This document shows positions 34,374 to 43,494 of a DNA stretch of 44,138 nucleotides, piece after piece. Below the pieces are notes generated by a model. That model was not told the DNA's origin, made no database searches, and saw only the letters and a program-made list of their open reading frames with translations. Source of the stretch: Opitutia bacterium (GTDB taxonomy: Bacteria; Verrucomicrobiota; Verrucomicrobiae; Opitutales; Opitutaceae). Each line of letters opens with the position of its first letter. Position 1 is the first letter of the stretch. The DNA lies in the NCBI GenBank assembly GCA_947442255.1, contig CANEVO010000019.1, positions 1 through 44,138 of the forward strand. The letters are read 5' to 3'. Made by a program: the position numbers and the translations under genes.

Positions 34374-36506
34374 CTATGGATTCACGAGCGCCTTCGGCAG
34401 CGAAAAGGCAACAACGCTACCGCCGACCGGTCCGCCCCAGCGGCTGCCACCGGCAGAAATGACCAAGTACTGCCGGCCGTCGATCATGTAGGTGCTCGGA
34501 GTTGCATTTCCGCTAAACGGCAACCTAGCACTCCAGAGCACTTTTCCGGTATCCTTGTCAAACGCCCGGATCATCTGATCGGCGCTAGCCCCGATGAAGA
34601 GCAGCCCGCCAGCCGTTACCACCGGCCCACCGTAGTTCTCCATGCCGGTTGGCGGGATCCCACGTGCGGTCAGTTCCGGATACTCGCCCAACGGCACCTG
34701 CCACTTAATTTCCCCGATGTTCAGATTCACAGCATTCAAGGTGCCCCACGGCGGCTTGATTGCCGGGTAGCCTTGCCCATCGACAAATTTACGAAAGCCG
34801 GCGAACGAATAACGCGGATAAGCTTGGGTTGAGGTCGCGGACAGCGTTTTCTCCTGACGATCCATAACGGGAGCCTCCCCCAACAAGAAGTCGATCACCC
34901 CCCGGCGCTGGTTCTCTCGAACCCGATCGAAGGGCGGCATCATCCCAGCCCCGTGCATAAGAACCCGCTCAATCTCCATGCGTGTCCGCCGTTGGCCGAT
35001 TTTGATCAACGAGGGGAAACCAATCTGCGGATTGCCACTGCGATCCAGCCCGTGGCAGGCCGAACAGAGCGCGCGGTAGTCCTGCTCCCCATGCGCAAGA
35101 GCGGTGCCGTCTGCGCGACGCGTCTCCACCATCTGCATAAACCAAGGGATTTCGTTGACGTTGACGTAATAGATTCCCTCCGGATCCGCCGCACCTCCGC
35201 CCCATTCCATGCCGCCATTGTAACCAGGAAACATGACCGACTCCTTCAAGCTAGGTGCAGGAAACGGACCGAAGTTCGGCGAAAGCCGGATTCGCGCCAG
35301 CGTCAACGCGCGGGCTTCGGGCGAAATCGTCGAGATGTCCGCCTCGGTGTAGTACTGCCGCATCAGGGGCGCTGGCTTGGTCGGAAACGGTTGCGTCGGC
35401 CAGGATTGCTCGCCCTCCAGAGTGGTTTGGGGAACCGGCCTTTCCTCGATGGGCCAGAGCGGTTCGCCCGTTACCCGGTCGAAGGCGAAGAGCAACCCGT
35501 GCTTGGTTCCCTGGGCCACCGCATCGATCTTCCGACCGCCATGATTGACCGTCAACAGCACCGGCGCACAGGGCAAGTCCCGGTCCCAGAGATCATGATG
35601 CACGATCTGGAAATGCCAGAGCCGCCTGCCCGTGCCGGCATCGAGCGCGATCAGGCAATTCGCAAACAGGTTCTGCCCGTGACGGTCCACTCCCAGAAAA
35701 TCAGGCGCGGCGGTTTTGGTCGACGCGAACACGATGCCACGCTTCTCATCGAGGGCCTGTCCCGACCAGTCGTTGGCGGAGATGCTGGTGCGATCATACC
35801 CCTCCGGCCACGTGTCGTAGCCAAATTCTCCTGGCAGGGGGGCCGTATGAAAATGCCAGCGGATGGCTCCCGTGCGCACATCCATCGCCCGGATGCCGCG
35901 CGGCGATCCGCTGCTCACGCCGAAGATCAGCAGATCCTTGTAGATGACTCCAGGCGTGTTGTAATTGACGTTTGGAGTTCCCAGGTCGTCGATTCCCCGA
36001 CCGAGATGAGCCGCCCCCTCGTCCCCGAAACTCCGAATCACCTCCCCGGTCTTTGGGTCCAGTGCATACAGATAATTGCCATAAGCACTGAAAAGTCGCT
36101 GTTCGCCGCCGTGCGCGTTTTCCCAATAAACCAACCCGCGCAACTGCCGGGCTGCGCCCGTCATACCGCCCGCCTCTCCTGACTTTGGCCCGGCCCAAAT
36201 CCAGCGTTCCCGACCGCTCGCCGCATCCAGCGCAATCACCCTCCGGGTCGCCGGCGATACCGTATAGAGCACTCCGGCGACAATCAGATTATTTGTCTGA
36301 AAGGGCGCTTTCTCTCCGGTGTCATACGTCCAGGCCATTTCCAACTGGGAAACATTGCCGCGATCGATCTGATCGAGCGGGGAATACAGGGTTCGGCCCT
36401 TGTCTCCCAGAAACACCGGCCAGTCGACATTGGACTCGGAGGGAATCGGCTGGGCCGGCAGCGAACCAGCGGTGACTCCAGCCAGTATGAACAAACGGAT
36501 GGTCAT
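34374..36506 (-). CDS. PQQ-dependent dehydrogenase with inserted cytochrome c domain
   Basis: 710 residues with signal peptide (MTIRLFILAGVTAGSLPAQP). The fold is an eight-bladed quinoprotein propeller (DWPVFLGDKGRTLYSPLDQI; VIALDAASGRERWIWAGP; LFANCLIALDAGTGRRLWHF; FQIVHHDLWDRDLP). A cytochrome c domain with one haem motif, CSACH (about 481-485), lies inside the propeller, before the last blades, which resume with PPWGTLNAVNLNIGEIKW and end GGSVVAFSLPKALVNP. Such enzymes oxidise sugars or alcohols in the periplasm and pass electrons through the haem to the respiratory chain; the substrate is not identifiable. ATG 36506 begins the signal peptide. It lies 205 bases downstream of TonB receptor 2 and 75 bases before the chimeric esterase remnant. 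Confidence 0.88.
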   Translation of the reverse strand: MTIRLFILAGVTAGSLPAQPIPSESNVDWPVFLGDKGRTLYSPLDQIDRGNVSQLEMAWTYDTGEKAPFQTNNLIVAGVLYTVSPATRRVIALDAASGRERWIWAGPKSGEAGGMTGAARQLRGLVYWENAHGGEQRLFSAYGNYLYALDPKTGEVIRSFGDEGAAHLGRGIDDLGTPNVNYNTPGVIYKDLLIFGVSSGSPRGIRAMDVRTGAIRWHFHTAPLPGEFGYDTWPEGYDRTSISANDWSGQALDEKRGIVFASTKTAAPDFLGVDRHGQNLFANCLIALDAGTGRRLWHFQIVHHDLWDRDLPCAPVLLTVNHGGRKIDAVAQGTKHGLLFAFDRVTGEPLWPIEERPVPQTTLEGEQSWPTQPFPTKPAPLMRQYYTEADISTISPEARALTLARIRLSPNFGPFPAPSLKESVMFPGYNGGMEWGGGAADPEGIYYVNVNEIPWFMQMVETRRADGTALAHGEQDYRALCSACHGLDRSGNPQIGFPSLIKIGQRRTRMEIERVLMHGAGMMPPFDRVRENQRRGVIDFLLGEAPVMDRQEKTLSATSTQAYPRYSFAGFRKFVDGQGYPAIKPPWGTLNAVNLNIGEIKWQVPLGEYPELTARGIPPTGMENYGGPVVTAGGLLFIGASADQMIRAFDKDTGKVLWSARLPFSGNATPSTYMIDGRQYLVISAGGSRWGGPVGGSVVAFSLPKALVNP

Positions 36507-36686
36507 GAGTGTTAAAAACGGACAAAGCCGCGGCCGGCTGCACCCGATTGGCGGTCTGGAAAAACGGCGCCCGCAAGCCGCGAGTTCGATCCCCCATTCG
36601 TATTGTCCTGCCAGTGGGGCGTGCTCACAACGCATGCTGCCTTTCGGTCACGATGCCCTCCCTCCGTTGAGAGAGACGGCACCGCA

Positions 36687-36707
36687 GCGGAATTTTCGCC
36701 GTTCCGC
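36687..36707 (-). terminator. Hairpin after TonB receptor 2
   Basis: GCGGAA and TTCCGC pair across a nine-base loop, 4 bases past the receptor stop codon on the minus strand. The placement mirrors the hairpin after receptor 1. No U-tract is present, so its role is uncertain. Confidence 0.3.
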
Positions 36708-36711
36708 CTTC

Positions 36712-39660
36712 TTAGAACCGGCCCGACAGGCCGAAAATAACGGCGGCCTGCATTCTCCGGGATTCGCGGAACTGCGCCGGCACGTATCGATAGAAGCTGA
36801 CCGACTCCTCGGTGACATTGGTGGCGTCACAATAGACGATAATCCTTGGTGAAATATGGTAAGATACCCCCAAATTTAAAGTGCTGAGCGGTTCCCGATA
36901 AATGCGCGCAGTCAGGTTCTGGCTGTAAGTGGATAAATATTCGCCGGTATAGCTGAAGGTGACGCGGGAGCCGAACTTCTTGTAGTTGAACGTCAGACTG
37001 AAATTGCCCGCCTTGGGAATGAAGCCGGCCACCTGATTGGTGCCCAGTGTGGTCGTGCCACCAAAGTTTCCGTTCGCCCTTAATTCCGTATAATTGGCCG
37101 ACAATTGAAATCCTTTCAACAGTCCGGGCAAAAAGGTAAGCTGCTGACGATAATTGAACTCCCAGCCTGCGACATCGGCATTCCCCGCGTTGATCGTCGA
37201 ACTCAAGGTGTAGCCGGAATAGAGTCCACCATATCCGTTGTTGGGCCCGTCCCCAATGGTACCAATTTGAGTCGTCAGGATGTAATCTTTGATGTGCTTA
37301 TTAAAATATCCCAAGCTGATCAGACCGGCCGGTTTAAAGTAGTACTCCAGGGAGAGATCGATATTTTTGGCGTACTGGGGACCGATGCCGGGATTACTCG
37401 CTGTCACCGTCTGGGCCGTATCACTGATGGTCGCGGCCGGCGCCAATGCCGCCATCCCCGGACGGCCAAAGCTGGTGGACCAACTGGCGCGAGCAATGAA
37501 ATCCTTGGTGAATTCGTAGAAGAAATGAGCGCTCGGAAAGGAGCGATCGTAGGATCCTCTGTTCGTCACCGGATTGTTGTAATCGTTAATGCCCCGCGCG
37601 ACCGGGTCCGGGATTTGCGCGGCGGTGGCTAGAGTGCCGCGGATGAAACCCGATCCGCTTACCCTTGTCCCTTCGAAGCGCACGCCCGCCAGATAGCCGA
37701 GTCGGTCGAATTTTCCCTGCGCCATGATATAGGCCGCTTTGACCTCTTCGGTTACGCGGGAATTGCTGGTGTACTTTTGCTGGGGCGTATAATAGCGATT
37801 TTCTGTCCAGAGCGCGGGATTGTTGATTTCCGCGTTGATTCCACGGGCTTCTATTTCAGGCAGCCGCTGGCCGCTTCGCTCGTCGAAGGGCGTCTTGAAG
37901 GTCAACCAGGCCGTTGACAGCGGTGGCGCGCCCGCCGTGCGGGTCCACTGATGCGCATCATTGACGGCCCGTTCGCGAATTTCCTCCCTATAGGTGACGC
38001 CTGCTTTTAGGGCGACCGGATTTTTTGCATCGAAATTATACTTCAGGTTGCCTTCGAAAGTCGAGAGCCACGTATCGACCTGATTGTCACGCCGGGTGAA
38101 CGATATATCGCTGGTATAGCTCTTAATATCGAAGATGCTTGCCCCCTCCGTTTGGGTAAATATTGGATTTTTAGGGTCGGCCCGGTCGATGATCCAACCT
38201 ACATTGGGCACGCGCGCCACGAATTGCCCGCCTTTCCCCGCCGTTTGGTCATAGTGAGTGTGGCTATATCTGGCGTTGTAGTCTATTTCCAATTGATTCA
38301 ACTTATGCTCGGCCCCGATCGTGAGCGTCGGTGTCTTGCTCCAGAAGGGCAGGGAAAAATTGGCTTGCTCGAAGAACGATCCCGCCACCCCGCGCACACG
38401 GGTCTTCGTGCTGGTGTAGCCGGGAAAGATGCCGCCCGGGCCGGTCGGCTGGCCATTGGCATCCAAGGCGGCGACCGTCTGATTCGTAAACGCGCGCACC
38501 GAATTGTTGTCAATGCCGGGCTCATTCCCGAGGTTATAAATAGCGTTGAAAAAAAACTTACTGGTATCCGAATATCGATATTCAGCTTTTAAGTTGGTGC
38601 TCGTTACATGCCGGTTGTTGTAATAAGCGATGGCGCGATAGTCCCAAATAAAATTTGGGATGATCGCCGAGTCTCGATAGTCATATAGAACCTGATTGAT
38701 CTCATTTACATTTTCGTTGTAGGAAAAGTTCAGCGAGATACCCAGATTGCGCCGGCGGCCGAACGTGTCGAATACCTCCCGGTAGGAAAAGTTAAACAGG
38801 GGATGAATAGGATGGTCGGCCCGCATCGGGGTCCGCTCGAAAAACGATGGCGCCCAACGGGCGGCGACGTTGTAGGTGATTCTCCGTTTTTCACTCATGC
38901 TCAAGGCCGAGCGGGTTTTGAGATTCACCATGCCGCCGATCGCGTCGGCGCTCTTGTCAGGCGTTTGCCCCTTGATCACCTCCAATTCCTCGTACAACCC
39001 GCCGGAAAACGAATGGAGACTGGGCGACCGGTCGCCCACAAACGTAAGCGGCATGCCATCGACATTCAAACGCGTAAGGCCGGCAGGCGCGCCACGGACA
39101 CTCACGCTAGTCACATTGCCCTCTCCATCAAACACCCCGGTGATACCGGGTAATTGCGTGAGCAACTCCCCGGCGTTTCCATTCGGCAGATTGCCCAGCG
39201 CGTCCATGGCGATCACATTCTTTACGTTGCTGGCATTGCGCTGTTGCGTGATCGCCAGTGCATTGCCCTCGCGCTCCGAAGAAACCGTGAAGGCCTGCAT
39301 GGTCAGGACGGAGGTTGTCTTCAAAATGACGGAAAGACGCGTCGGTTCGGACGGGGACACCACCAACGCCTGCCGGTAGTCGTCGAAGCCCGTATAGGAA
39401 ACGACCAACTCCGTAGCACCGACCGCAACCTCCGTCAGGAAAAATCGGCCCGCATTGTCCGTGAGGGCTTGCTTCCCCTGCGTGGGCACCAACACAACTG
39501 CTCCCTGCAATGTATTGCGCGTTTCAGCGCTGGTTACCGTACCGATGATCGTGCCGTGTGTGGGCGGGTTGCCGTTGTCTGCAGCGTTAATCGCATGCGT
39601 CGGTGCCAGGGCAAGGCCAAGCCAGGCGATCAGAAGGGAAATGGGATTCTTTCGTTTCAT
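36712..39660 (-). CDS. TonB-dependent outer-membrane receptor 2
   Basis: 982 residues from ATG 39660, beginning MKRKNPISLLIAWLGLALAP, almost the same signal peptide as receptor 1. A carboxypeptidase-regulatory-like domain (about 34-115), the plug (NVIAMDALGNLPNGNAGELL; SVRGAPAGLTRLNVDGMPLT; LEVIKGQTPDKSADAIGGMV) and the barrel follow, ending VIFGLSGRF with terminal Phe. The two receptors share overall design but differ in the extracellular loops, so they may take up different ligands. The frame stays open upstream for about 117 codons and includes part of an STN domain, listed separately; I place the start at 39660 because a full signal peptide begins there and the leader matches that of receptor 1. 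It is downstream of the sigma and fecR genes. Confidence 0.9.
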   Translation of the reverse strand: MKRKNPISLLIAWLGLALAPTHAINAADNGNPPTHGTIIGTVTSAETRNTLQGAVVLVPTQGKQALTDNAGRFFLTEVAVGATELVVSYTGFDDYRQALVVSPSEPTRLSVILKTTSVLTMQAFTVSSEREGNALAITQQRNASNVKNVIAMDALGNLPNGNAGELLTQLPGITGVFDGEGNVTSVSVRGAPAGLTRLNVDGMPLTFVGDRSPSLHSFSGGLYEELEVIKGQTPDKSADAIGGMVNLKTRSALSMSEKRRITYNVAARWAPSFFERTPMRADHPIHPLFNFSYREVFDTFGRRRNLGISLNFSYNENVNEINQVLYDYRDSAIIPNFIWDYRAIAYYNNRHVTSTNLKAEYRYSDTSKFFFNAIYNLGNEPGIDNNSVRAFTNQTVAALDANGQPTGPGGIFPGYTSTKTRVRGVAGSFFEQANFSLPFWSKTPTLTIGAEHKLNQLEIDYNARYSHTHYDQTAGKGGQFVARVPNVGWIIDRADPKNPIFTQTEGASIFDIKSYTSDISFTRRDNQVDTWLSTFEGNLKYNFDAKNPVALKAGVTYREEIRERAVNDAHQWTRTAGAPPLSTAWLTFKTPFDERSGQRLPEIEARGINAEINNPALWTENRYYTPQQKYTSNSRVTEEVKAAYIMAQGKFDRLGYLAGVRFEGTRVSGSGFIRGTLATAAQIPDPVARGINDYNNPVTNRGSYDRSFPSAHFFYEFTKDFIARASWSTSFGRPGMAALAPAATISDTAQTVTASNPGIGPQYAKNIDLSLEYYFKPAGLISLGYFNKHIKDYILTTQIGTIGDGPNNGYGGLYSGYTLSSTINAGNADVAGWEFNYRQQLTFLPGLLKGFQLSANYTELRANGNFGGTTTLGTNQVAGFIPKAGNFSLTFNYKKFGSRVTFSYTGEYLSTYSQNLTARIYREPLSTLNLGVSYHISPRIIVYCDATNVTEESVSFYRYVPAQFRESRRMQAAVIFGLSGRF

Positions 39661-40070
39661 AATTTTTTGGGGTTCGTCAGGCTGGGCTTTGGGTTTGGAT
39701 TCAGAGTCGGAAGGGATGTCGGTTTTGAGGGATGATGAAGCACGGGTGATCGTCAGCGCCCCCATCTTGCCGTCTTCGACCAAGGCCAAAACCGTATCGG
39801 CCAGCATCCGATCCAGCGCCTCCCGCGGCTCCATTTCTCCGGCGATTGCGTTGGTTTTTACTCCCTCCACCGAGTCGGCCGCATAGAGCAAACGCTCGGT
39901 CCGATCTGGGCGGAAAACTGCTTCAGGGTTTCGGCTGAAGTGCGGGCGAAAGCAGGAAATGCGGCAAGGGTTAGGGTAAGAAGTGTCATACTGAAACAGC
40001 GCCAGGCCCATCGACCGGGCGCGGACCGGGCGCGCCCACCCGAAGAGCGGAAGTTGGTGGCGACACTCAT
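39661..40070 (-). pseudogene. Signal peptide plus STN signalling domain, frameshifted, upstream of and in frame with receptor 2
   Basis: From ATG 40070 one frame encodes a signal segment (CFSMTLLTLTLAAFPAFART) and the start of an STN domain (SAETLKQFSAQIG). At about 39886-39915 the domain continues in the adjacent frame: ERLLYAADSVEGVKTNAIAG, EMEPREALDRMLADTVLALV, then GKMGALTITRA. This second frame is the receptor's frame and runs without a stop through a polar linker (DIPSDSESKPKAQPDEPQK) into the receptor's own signal peptide. STN domains of FecA-type receptors contact FecR to trigger sigma release. As written, no product contains an intact STN domain. A one-base sequencing error would explain the frameshift but not the second internal signal peptide. 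Confidence 0.6.
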
Positions 40071-40166
40071 TACGACGCGAAGGAGCATCGAACTCTCTAT
40101 AGAATTTTTATAAAAAAAATTCCACGTGCGGGCCCGACCCATCGGTTCCGCCGGCCCATTTCCGGG

Positions 40167-41264
40167 TCACGGCCTCAGCCGCAGCACCGTTTCGTTTTCG
40201 CGGCGTTCCGCGACCACACCGAAATTTCTCTCCAGCAAATCGACAAACGACTCGATGTCATCCGCCGGGAATTTACCGCCAAACCGCTGACTGCCCAGCC
40301 GGGCGTCGCCAATGACCAGACGGTGCCGATTGTAGCGGTTGAGCTCGGCCACGACATTTTCCAGCGGCTCGAGGCTGAATTTCACCTGGCGACTTTGCCA
40401 GGCTAGGGCGCGCGCCGCTTCGTGCGGTGCCACGGGAACCACGCTGGCGACTGCAACCGCGGGTCGCGTCGCGGTGGAGAGCGTCAGCCGCTGGCCGGCC
40501 ACCAACAAGGGAGCTTCGCCCGACGCGCTCCCGTTTGCCGGAAGCCCGGTTGGGGATGAACCGGGAGTCTCACCTCCGCCTTCGGGCTTGGGTAAAGCCA
40601 GCAAGCTCCGGCCGGACGTGGTATCGTTCACGCGCACCTTGCCCTCGGTCACCAGCACCTCGACGGCCTCGGAATTGCGACGCACGTTAAAAACGGTGCC
40701 AACAGCGCGAACGTCCACCTGCCCCACGCGAACGATGAACGGACGCGATTTGTCCTTCGCCACGACGAAGTTGGCCTCGCCTTGCGTGAGATGGACGCGG
40801 CGTTCGGTTGTGGAATAGGCGACTTCGACCGCGCTGGCGGTGTTCAAACGGAGGATCGATCCGTCCGGCAGGTCAATTTTCTCAAAGCCGCCAACGGGCG
40901 TGGCGGCGCTCTGCGAAATCGGAACGGCGGATCGCGTCGAAAAATCGAGCGTCGTGAAAGCCAGAATCAGTGCCGCTGCAGCGGCCAACGACCCGACGAC
41001 GGCCCACGCCGGCTTCGAATTTCGCCTCAACGGCGGCACGGGGAGTCTATCCGCAGGAACTAAGTCCAGCAGCTTCCATGTCTGACTCAATCCGGAATAC
41101 ACCCGGGCATGCCGTTCATCGACCCGCAGCCACCGGTCAAATTCTCGTTTCTGTTCAGCCGAAAGACCCCGGTCACGCCACACCAGCCACTCCGCCGCCT
41201 TCAGCTCGACGGGATCGAGTCCGGCATTTTCCCCCGGCGGGAATATAGGAATTTTAGGTGGCAT
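40167..41264 (-). CDS. FecR-family anti-sigma / signal-transducing protein
   Basis: 365 residues. The cytoplasmic N-terminus (about 18-66; LKAAEWLVWRDRGLSAEQKR) is the DUF4880 sigma-binding region, followed by one membrane helix (about 86-106; AWAVVGSLAAAAALILAF). The periplasmic FecR domain (about 125-225) includes IDLPDGSILRLNTASAVEVA and VDVRAVGTVFNVRRNSE. The C-terminal part (about 295-365; FSLEPLENVVAELNRYNRHR) is the STN-like/DUF4974 segment that interacts with the receptor. In Fec-type systems it holds the sigma factor until the receptor signals. It overlaps the sigma gene by 11 bases. The same C-terminal segment occurs as a decayed second copy at 33.9-34.1 kb. Confidence 0.9.
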   Translation of the reverse strand: MPPKIPIFPPGENAGLDPVELKAAEWLVWRDRGLSAEQKREFDRWLRVDERHARVYSGLSQTWKLLDLVPADRLPVPPLRRNSKPAWAVVGSLAAAAALILAFTTLDFSTRSAVPISQSAATPVGGFEKIDLPDGSILRLNTASAVEVAYSTTERRVHLTQGEANFVVAKDKSRPFIVRVGQVDVRAVGTVFNVRRNSEAVEVLVTEGKVRVNDTTSGRSLLALPKPEGGGETPGSSPTGLPANGSASGEAPLLVAGQRLTLSTATRPAVAVASVVPVAPHEAARALAWQSRQVKFSLEPLENVVAELNRYNRHRLVIGDARLGSQRFGGKFPADDIESFVDLLERNFGVVAERRENETVLRLRP

Positions 41265-41799
41265 CGCCGCCTCCCTTCACACCCCGGGCTTCGAGATACT
41301 GGCGGCACCGCACGACCCCGATCGCGAGCTGGGCATTGATCGTATTTTCCGCGATTCCCAGACGGAGCCCGATGTCGCGGTACGAAAGCCCGTGCAGTTT
41401 TCGCAGCTTAAGCACTTCACGGCAACGGTCCGGGAGCGCTTCGATCGCCTCGACGAGAAGTTCGATTTCCTCGGCGTGACTGGCGGTTTCGGCGGCATCG
41501 GGTCCATTTTCTACGACGGACAGGCGCCGGCTTTCCACTAAGTCCTCGATCGAAACATTTCGCTTCCGGCGAAACAGATCGAAGGCGGCATTTCGTGCCG
41601 TGCGGAAAAGATAGGCTCGAGGCTCGGCAATCAAACCGCGGCCCTTCGCCCGGAGGAGTCGGGCATAGGATTCCTGCACCAGGTCATCGATATCCTGCAC
41701 CGTGGGAAAATGGCGCCGTAAAAATACCCGTAGCTCCGGTTCGTGGGGCTTCACCTCCTCCGCAAACCAACGGGCCTGCTCTGTGTTTTGCTGGGGCAT
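41254..41799 (-). CDS. FecI-like ECF sigma factor
   Basis: 181 residues from ATG 41799 (MPQQNTEQARWFAEEVKPHE). Region 2 is complete (LRVFLRRHFPTVQDIDDLVQ; ESYARLLRAKG; AYLFRTARNAAFDLFRR, about 23-97) and region 4 carries the helix-turn-helix (LPDRCREVLKLRKLHGLSYR; LRLGIAENTINAQLAIGVVR, about 123-170). It directs RNA polymerase to the promoters it controls, in this type usually the linked receptor genes, and is controlled by the FecR protein encoded next, with an 11-base overlap that implies coupled expression. It is the only intact sigma gene in the window; two others are fragments. The 255 bases upstream show no clear promoter motif or gene. Confidence 0.9.
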   Translation of the reverse strand: MPQQNTEQARWFAEEVKPHEPELRVFLRRHFPTVQDIDDLVQESYARLLRAKGRGLIAEPRAYLFRTARNAAFDLFRRKRNVSIEDLVESRRLSVVENGPDAAETASHAEEIELLVEAIEALPDRCREVLKLRKLHGLSYRDIGLRLGIAENTINAQLAIGVVRCRQYLEARGVKGGGDAT

Positions 41800-42054
41800 C
41801 GGGCTTTGGGGTAAGGAAACCAACCAGCGCGCGCAGGGTGATGTGGCCGGCGGAACAACTAAAGCCCAAAATGATTCTACCACGTTTGAAATACGAAGAC
41901 GTCTTCGCCTCAAAGGCCAAATCTGCGATTCTATCTACTCGCGGTCACGGCCGGGATCACGGCGGCGTTTACGACGCCTCCCGTGGCTCGACTCACCGAT
42001 CGACGCGCCGCCGGCCAATCCCGCCCGGCACAATTCCCGCGCGCCACTTCACCA

Positions 42055-42783
42055 TCACGAGACCGCGGGCTCGTTGGTCATCTGCCGCAGCGCGCGGTTG
42101 GCCAGCATGCCCAACGCGACGCAGACGATCACCGTCGCACCGATGCCGGCCACGACGGTCCATGCCTCCGCGGCCGGCTTGAAACGCAGCTGCTCCACTC
42201 CCGCCGCCGCGAACGCCCCCAGCGCCGTCCGCGGTGCGACGCCGATGAGCGTCCCCACGGTATAATTACCGAGCGGCACACGCGCAGCGGCCAGCATGAA
42301 ATTCACCAGCGCAAACGGCGACGTCGGCGGCACGCGCAGCAACGTCACCACGAGCGTCGTCCGTCCCGCATGCGCCCCGAGCAGCGCGCGGTGGATCGCG
42401 TTCCACTGCGGCTTCTCGCGAATCACCTGGACCACGCGATCCCGCGCAATCCAGCGGCCGATCGCGTAGGCGATGACCGAGGCCGCGGTGATGGTGACCA
42501 TCGCCAGCGGCCAGCCCACCGCGAAGCCAAAAGCCCAACCCGCGAGAATCGCGCACGAATACGTCGGCAGGAACGAAATGCCCATGAGCAACCCCGGCAC
42601 CAGGAAATAGATCAACATGCCCGCGGAGCCGTGGTCGCGCAGCCAGGGCCCGAGCCGGGTGAGGCTCGCCAGCAGCACAAAGCCGCCCAGCGGCGGCCAG
42701 AAGGACAATACGATCGCGACCGGCCCGGAGGCGCCAAGGCGGCGCATCAGGCTGGGTTGGGTTGATTTTGATTCAGTTTCCAC
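42055..42783 (-). CDS. VTT-domain (TVP38/TMEM64, DedA-related) membrane protein
   Basis: 242 residues from GTG 42783, or 230 from ATG 42747; neither start has a ribosome-binding site. Several hydrophobic helices surround the VTT core: GLLMGISFLPTYSCAILAGW, FGFAVGWPLAMVTITAASVI, then VTLLRVPPTSPFALVNFMLA with the conserved R-x-x-P-x-x-P-F motif, and YTVGTLIGVAPRTALGAF. Related proteins are integral membrane proteins linked to lipid scrambling or transport and membrane homeostasis; the exact role of this one is unknown. It stands alone, co-directional with the sigma operon but 255 bases upstream of it. Confidence 0.82.
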   Translation of the reverse strand: METESKSTQPSLMRRLGASGPVAIVLSFWPPLGGFVLLASLTRLGPWLRDHGSAGMLIYFLVPGLLMGISFLPTYSCAILAGWAFGFAVGWPLAMVTITAASVIAYAIGRWIARDRVVQVIREKPQWNAIHRALLGAHAGRTTLVVTLLRVPPTSPFALVNFMLAAARVPLGNYTVGTLIGVAPRTALGAFAAAGVEQLRFKPAAEAWTVVAGIGATVIVCVALGMLANRALRQMTNEPAVS

Positions 42784-43175
42784 GGCACGGGAGGAGAAGT
42801 GAGGCCGCGGGAACGGGACCACACCACGCTCGGTTCGAGCGGTGCGAAAGGTTGGCGCGGCCGGACGGCACCGCGGAACGTTTCTTACGATGCCAGTGCC
42901 GTGAAGTGTCGCCGGAAGTCGGACGCCGACCGGTCTGCGGCCAGTGTCACTGTTTTCCACCCCGTCGCTCTCAGCTGGCGCCGGGCAGCGGAAAGCAGAA
43001 TTTTGAGCATCAGCTTGGCCAACTGAATTGCGGGCTGATTTAGATTCTATCCAACAGCCCTACGCATAGGCTAAGATGAATCCGTAGTGTGAGGGTAGGC
43101 CGTGGATTAAATCCGGTCTCCTGCAATGGGAGCCTCCACGTACCGATTTACACGAGGTGAAGGTCTGCTTGTTTG
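42784..43175. other. Intergenic region, AT-richer toward its right end
   Basis: No gene is supported. From about 43000 the sequence is visibly less GC-rich than the rest of the window. It includes the possible structured element at 43101-43140, listed separately, and presumably the promoter of the VTT gene at its left end. Confidence 0.35.
43101..43140 (+). other. Possible structured RNA element
   Basis: An outer stem CGTGGA/TCCACG (43101-43106 with 43135-43140) encloses a single-stranded TTAAATCC and an inner hairpin, GG(T)CTCC pairing with GGAGCC (43115-43121 with 43129-43134). The inner and outer 3' strands are directly adjacent, so the helices could stack. It matches no riboswitch or ncRNA family that I recognise. 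The strand is a guess based on the downstream plus-strand genes. Confidence 0.25.
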
Positions 43176-43466
43176 ATGAAATCCTCCGTCCTCTCAAAGG
43201 ATAGCGTCCGAAACTTCGAGCATGCAGTCGTTTTTGAGTCTGCCATCGCCATGCTCGCGTTGCGCGATTGTGGCTACGGCGTAGGTGTGTCAGAAAGCGT
43301 TAGACGGAGAATTGTAAGAAATGCTATCATCGAATTAGGGGAAACCGCCTCGCCGCTCGCGGCTTCCGACATACCCCAGCTCCCTGTTAACATTTGTCGC
43401 ATTTCATTCCGCCGGCGACTTTCTCGTCTCAAGGTTACCCGGGATTGGATTGGCGTCGTCGGATGA
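43176..43466 (+). CDS. Small hypothetical protein (doubtful)
   Basis: A 96-codon frame begins MKSSVLSKDSVRNFEHAVVF and ends TRDWIGVVG. I do not recognise it. Codon use is less GC-rich than in the surrounding genes, there is no signal peptide or known motif, and the middle (AIAMLALRDCGYGVGVSESV) is only weakly helical. It could be a foreign small gene, or a chance open frame in an AT-richer stretch. It lies 28 bases before the secreted Ig-domain gene and 35 bases after the possible structured element. Confidence 0.22.
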   Translation: MKSSVLSKDSVRNFEHAVVFESAIAMLALRDCGYGVGVSESVRRRIVRNAIIELGETASPLAASDIPQLPVNICRISFRRRLSRLKVTRDWIGVVG

Positions 43467-43494
43467 ACGGAGTTGCCTGCCTCCCATTACCATC

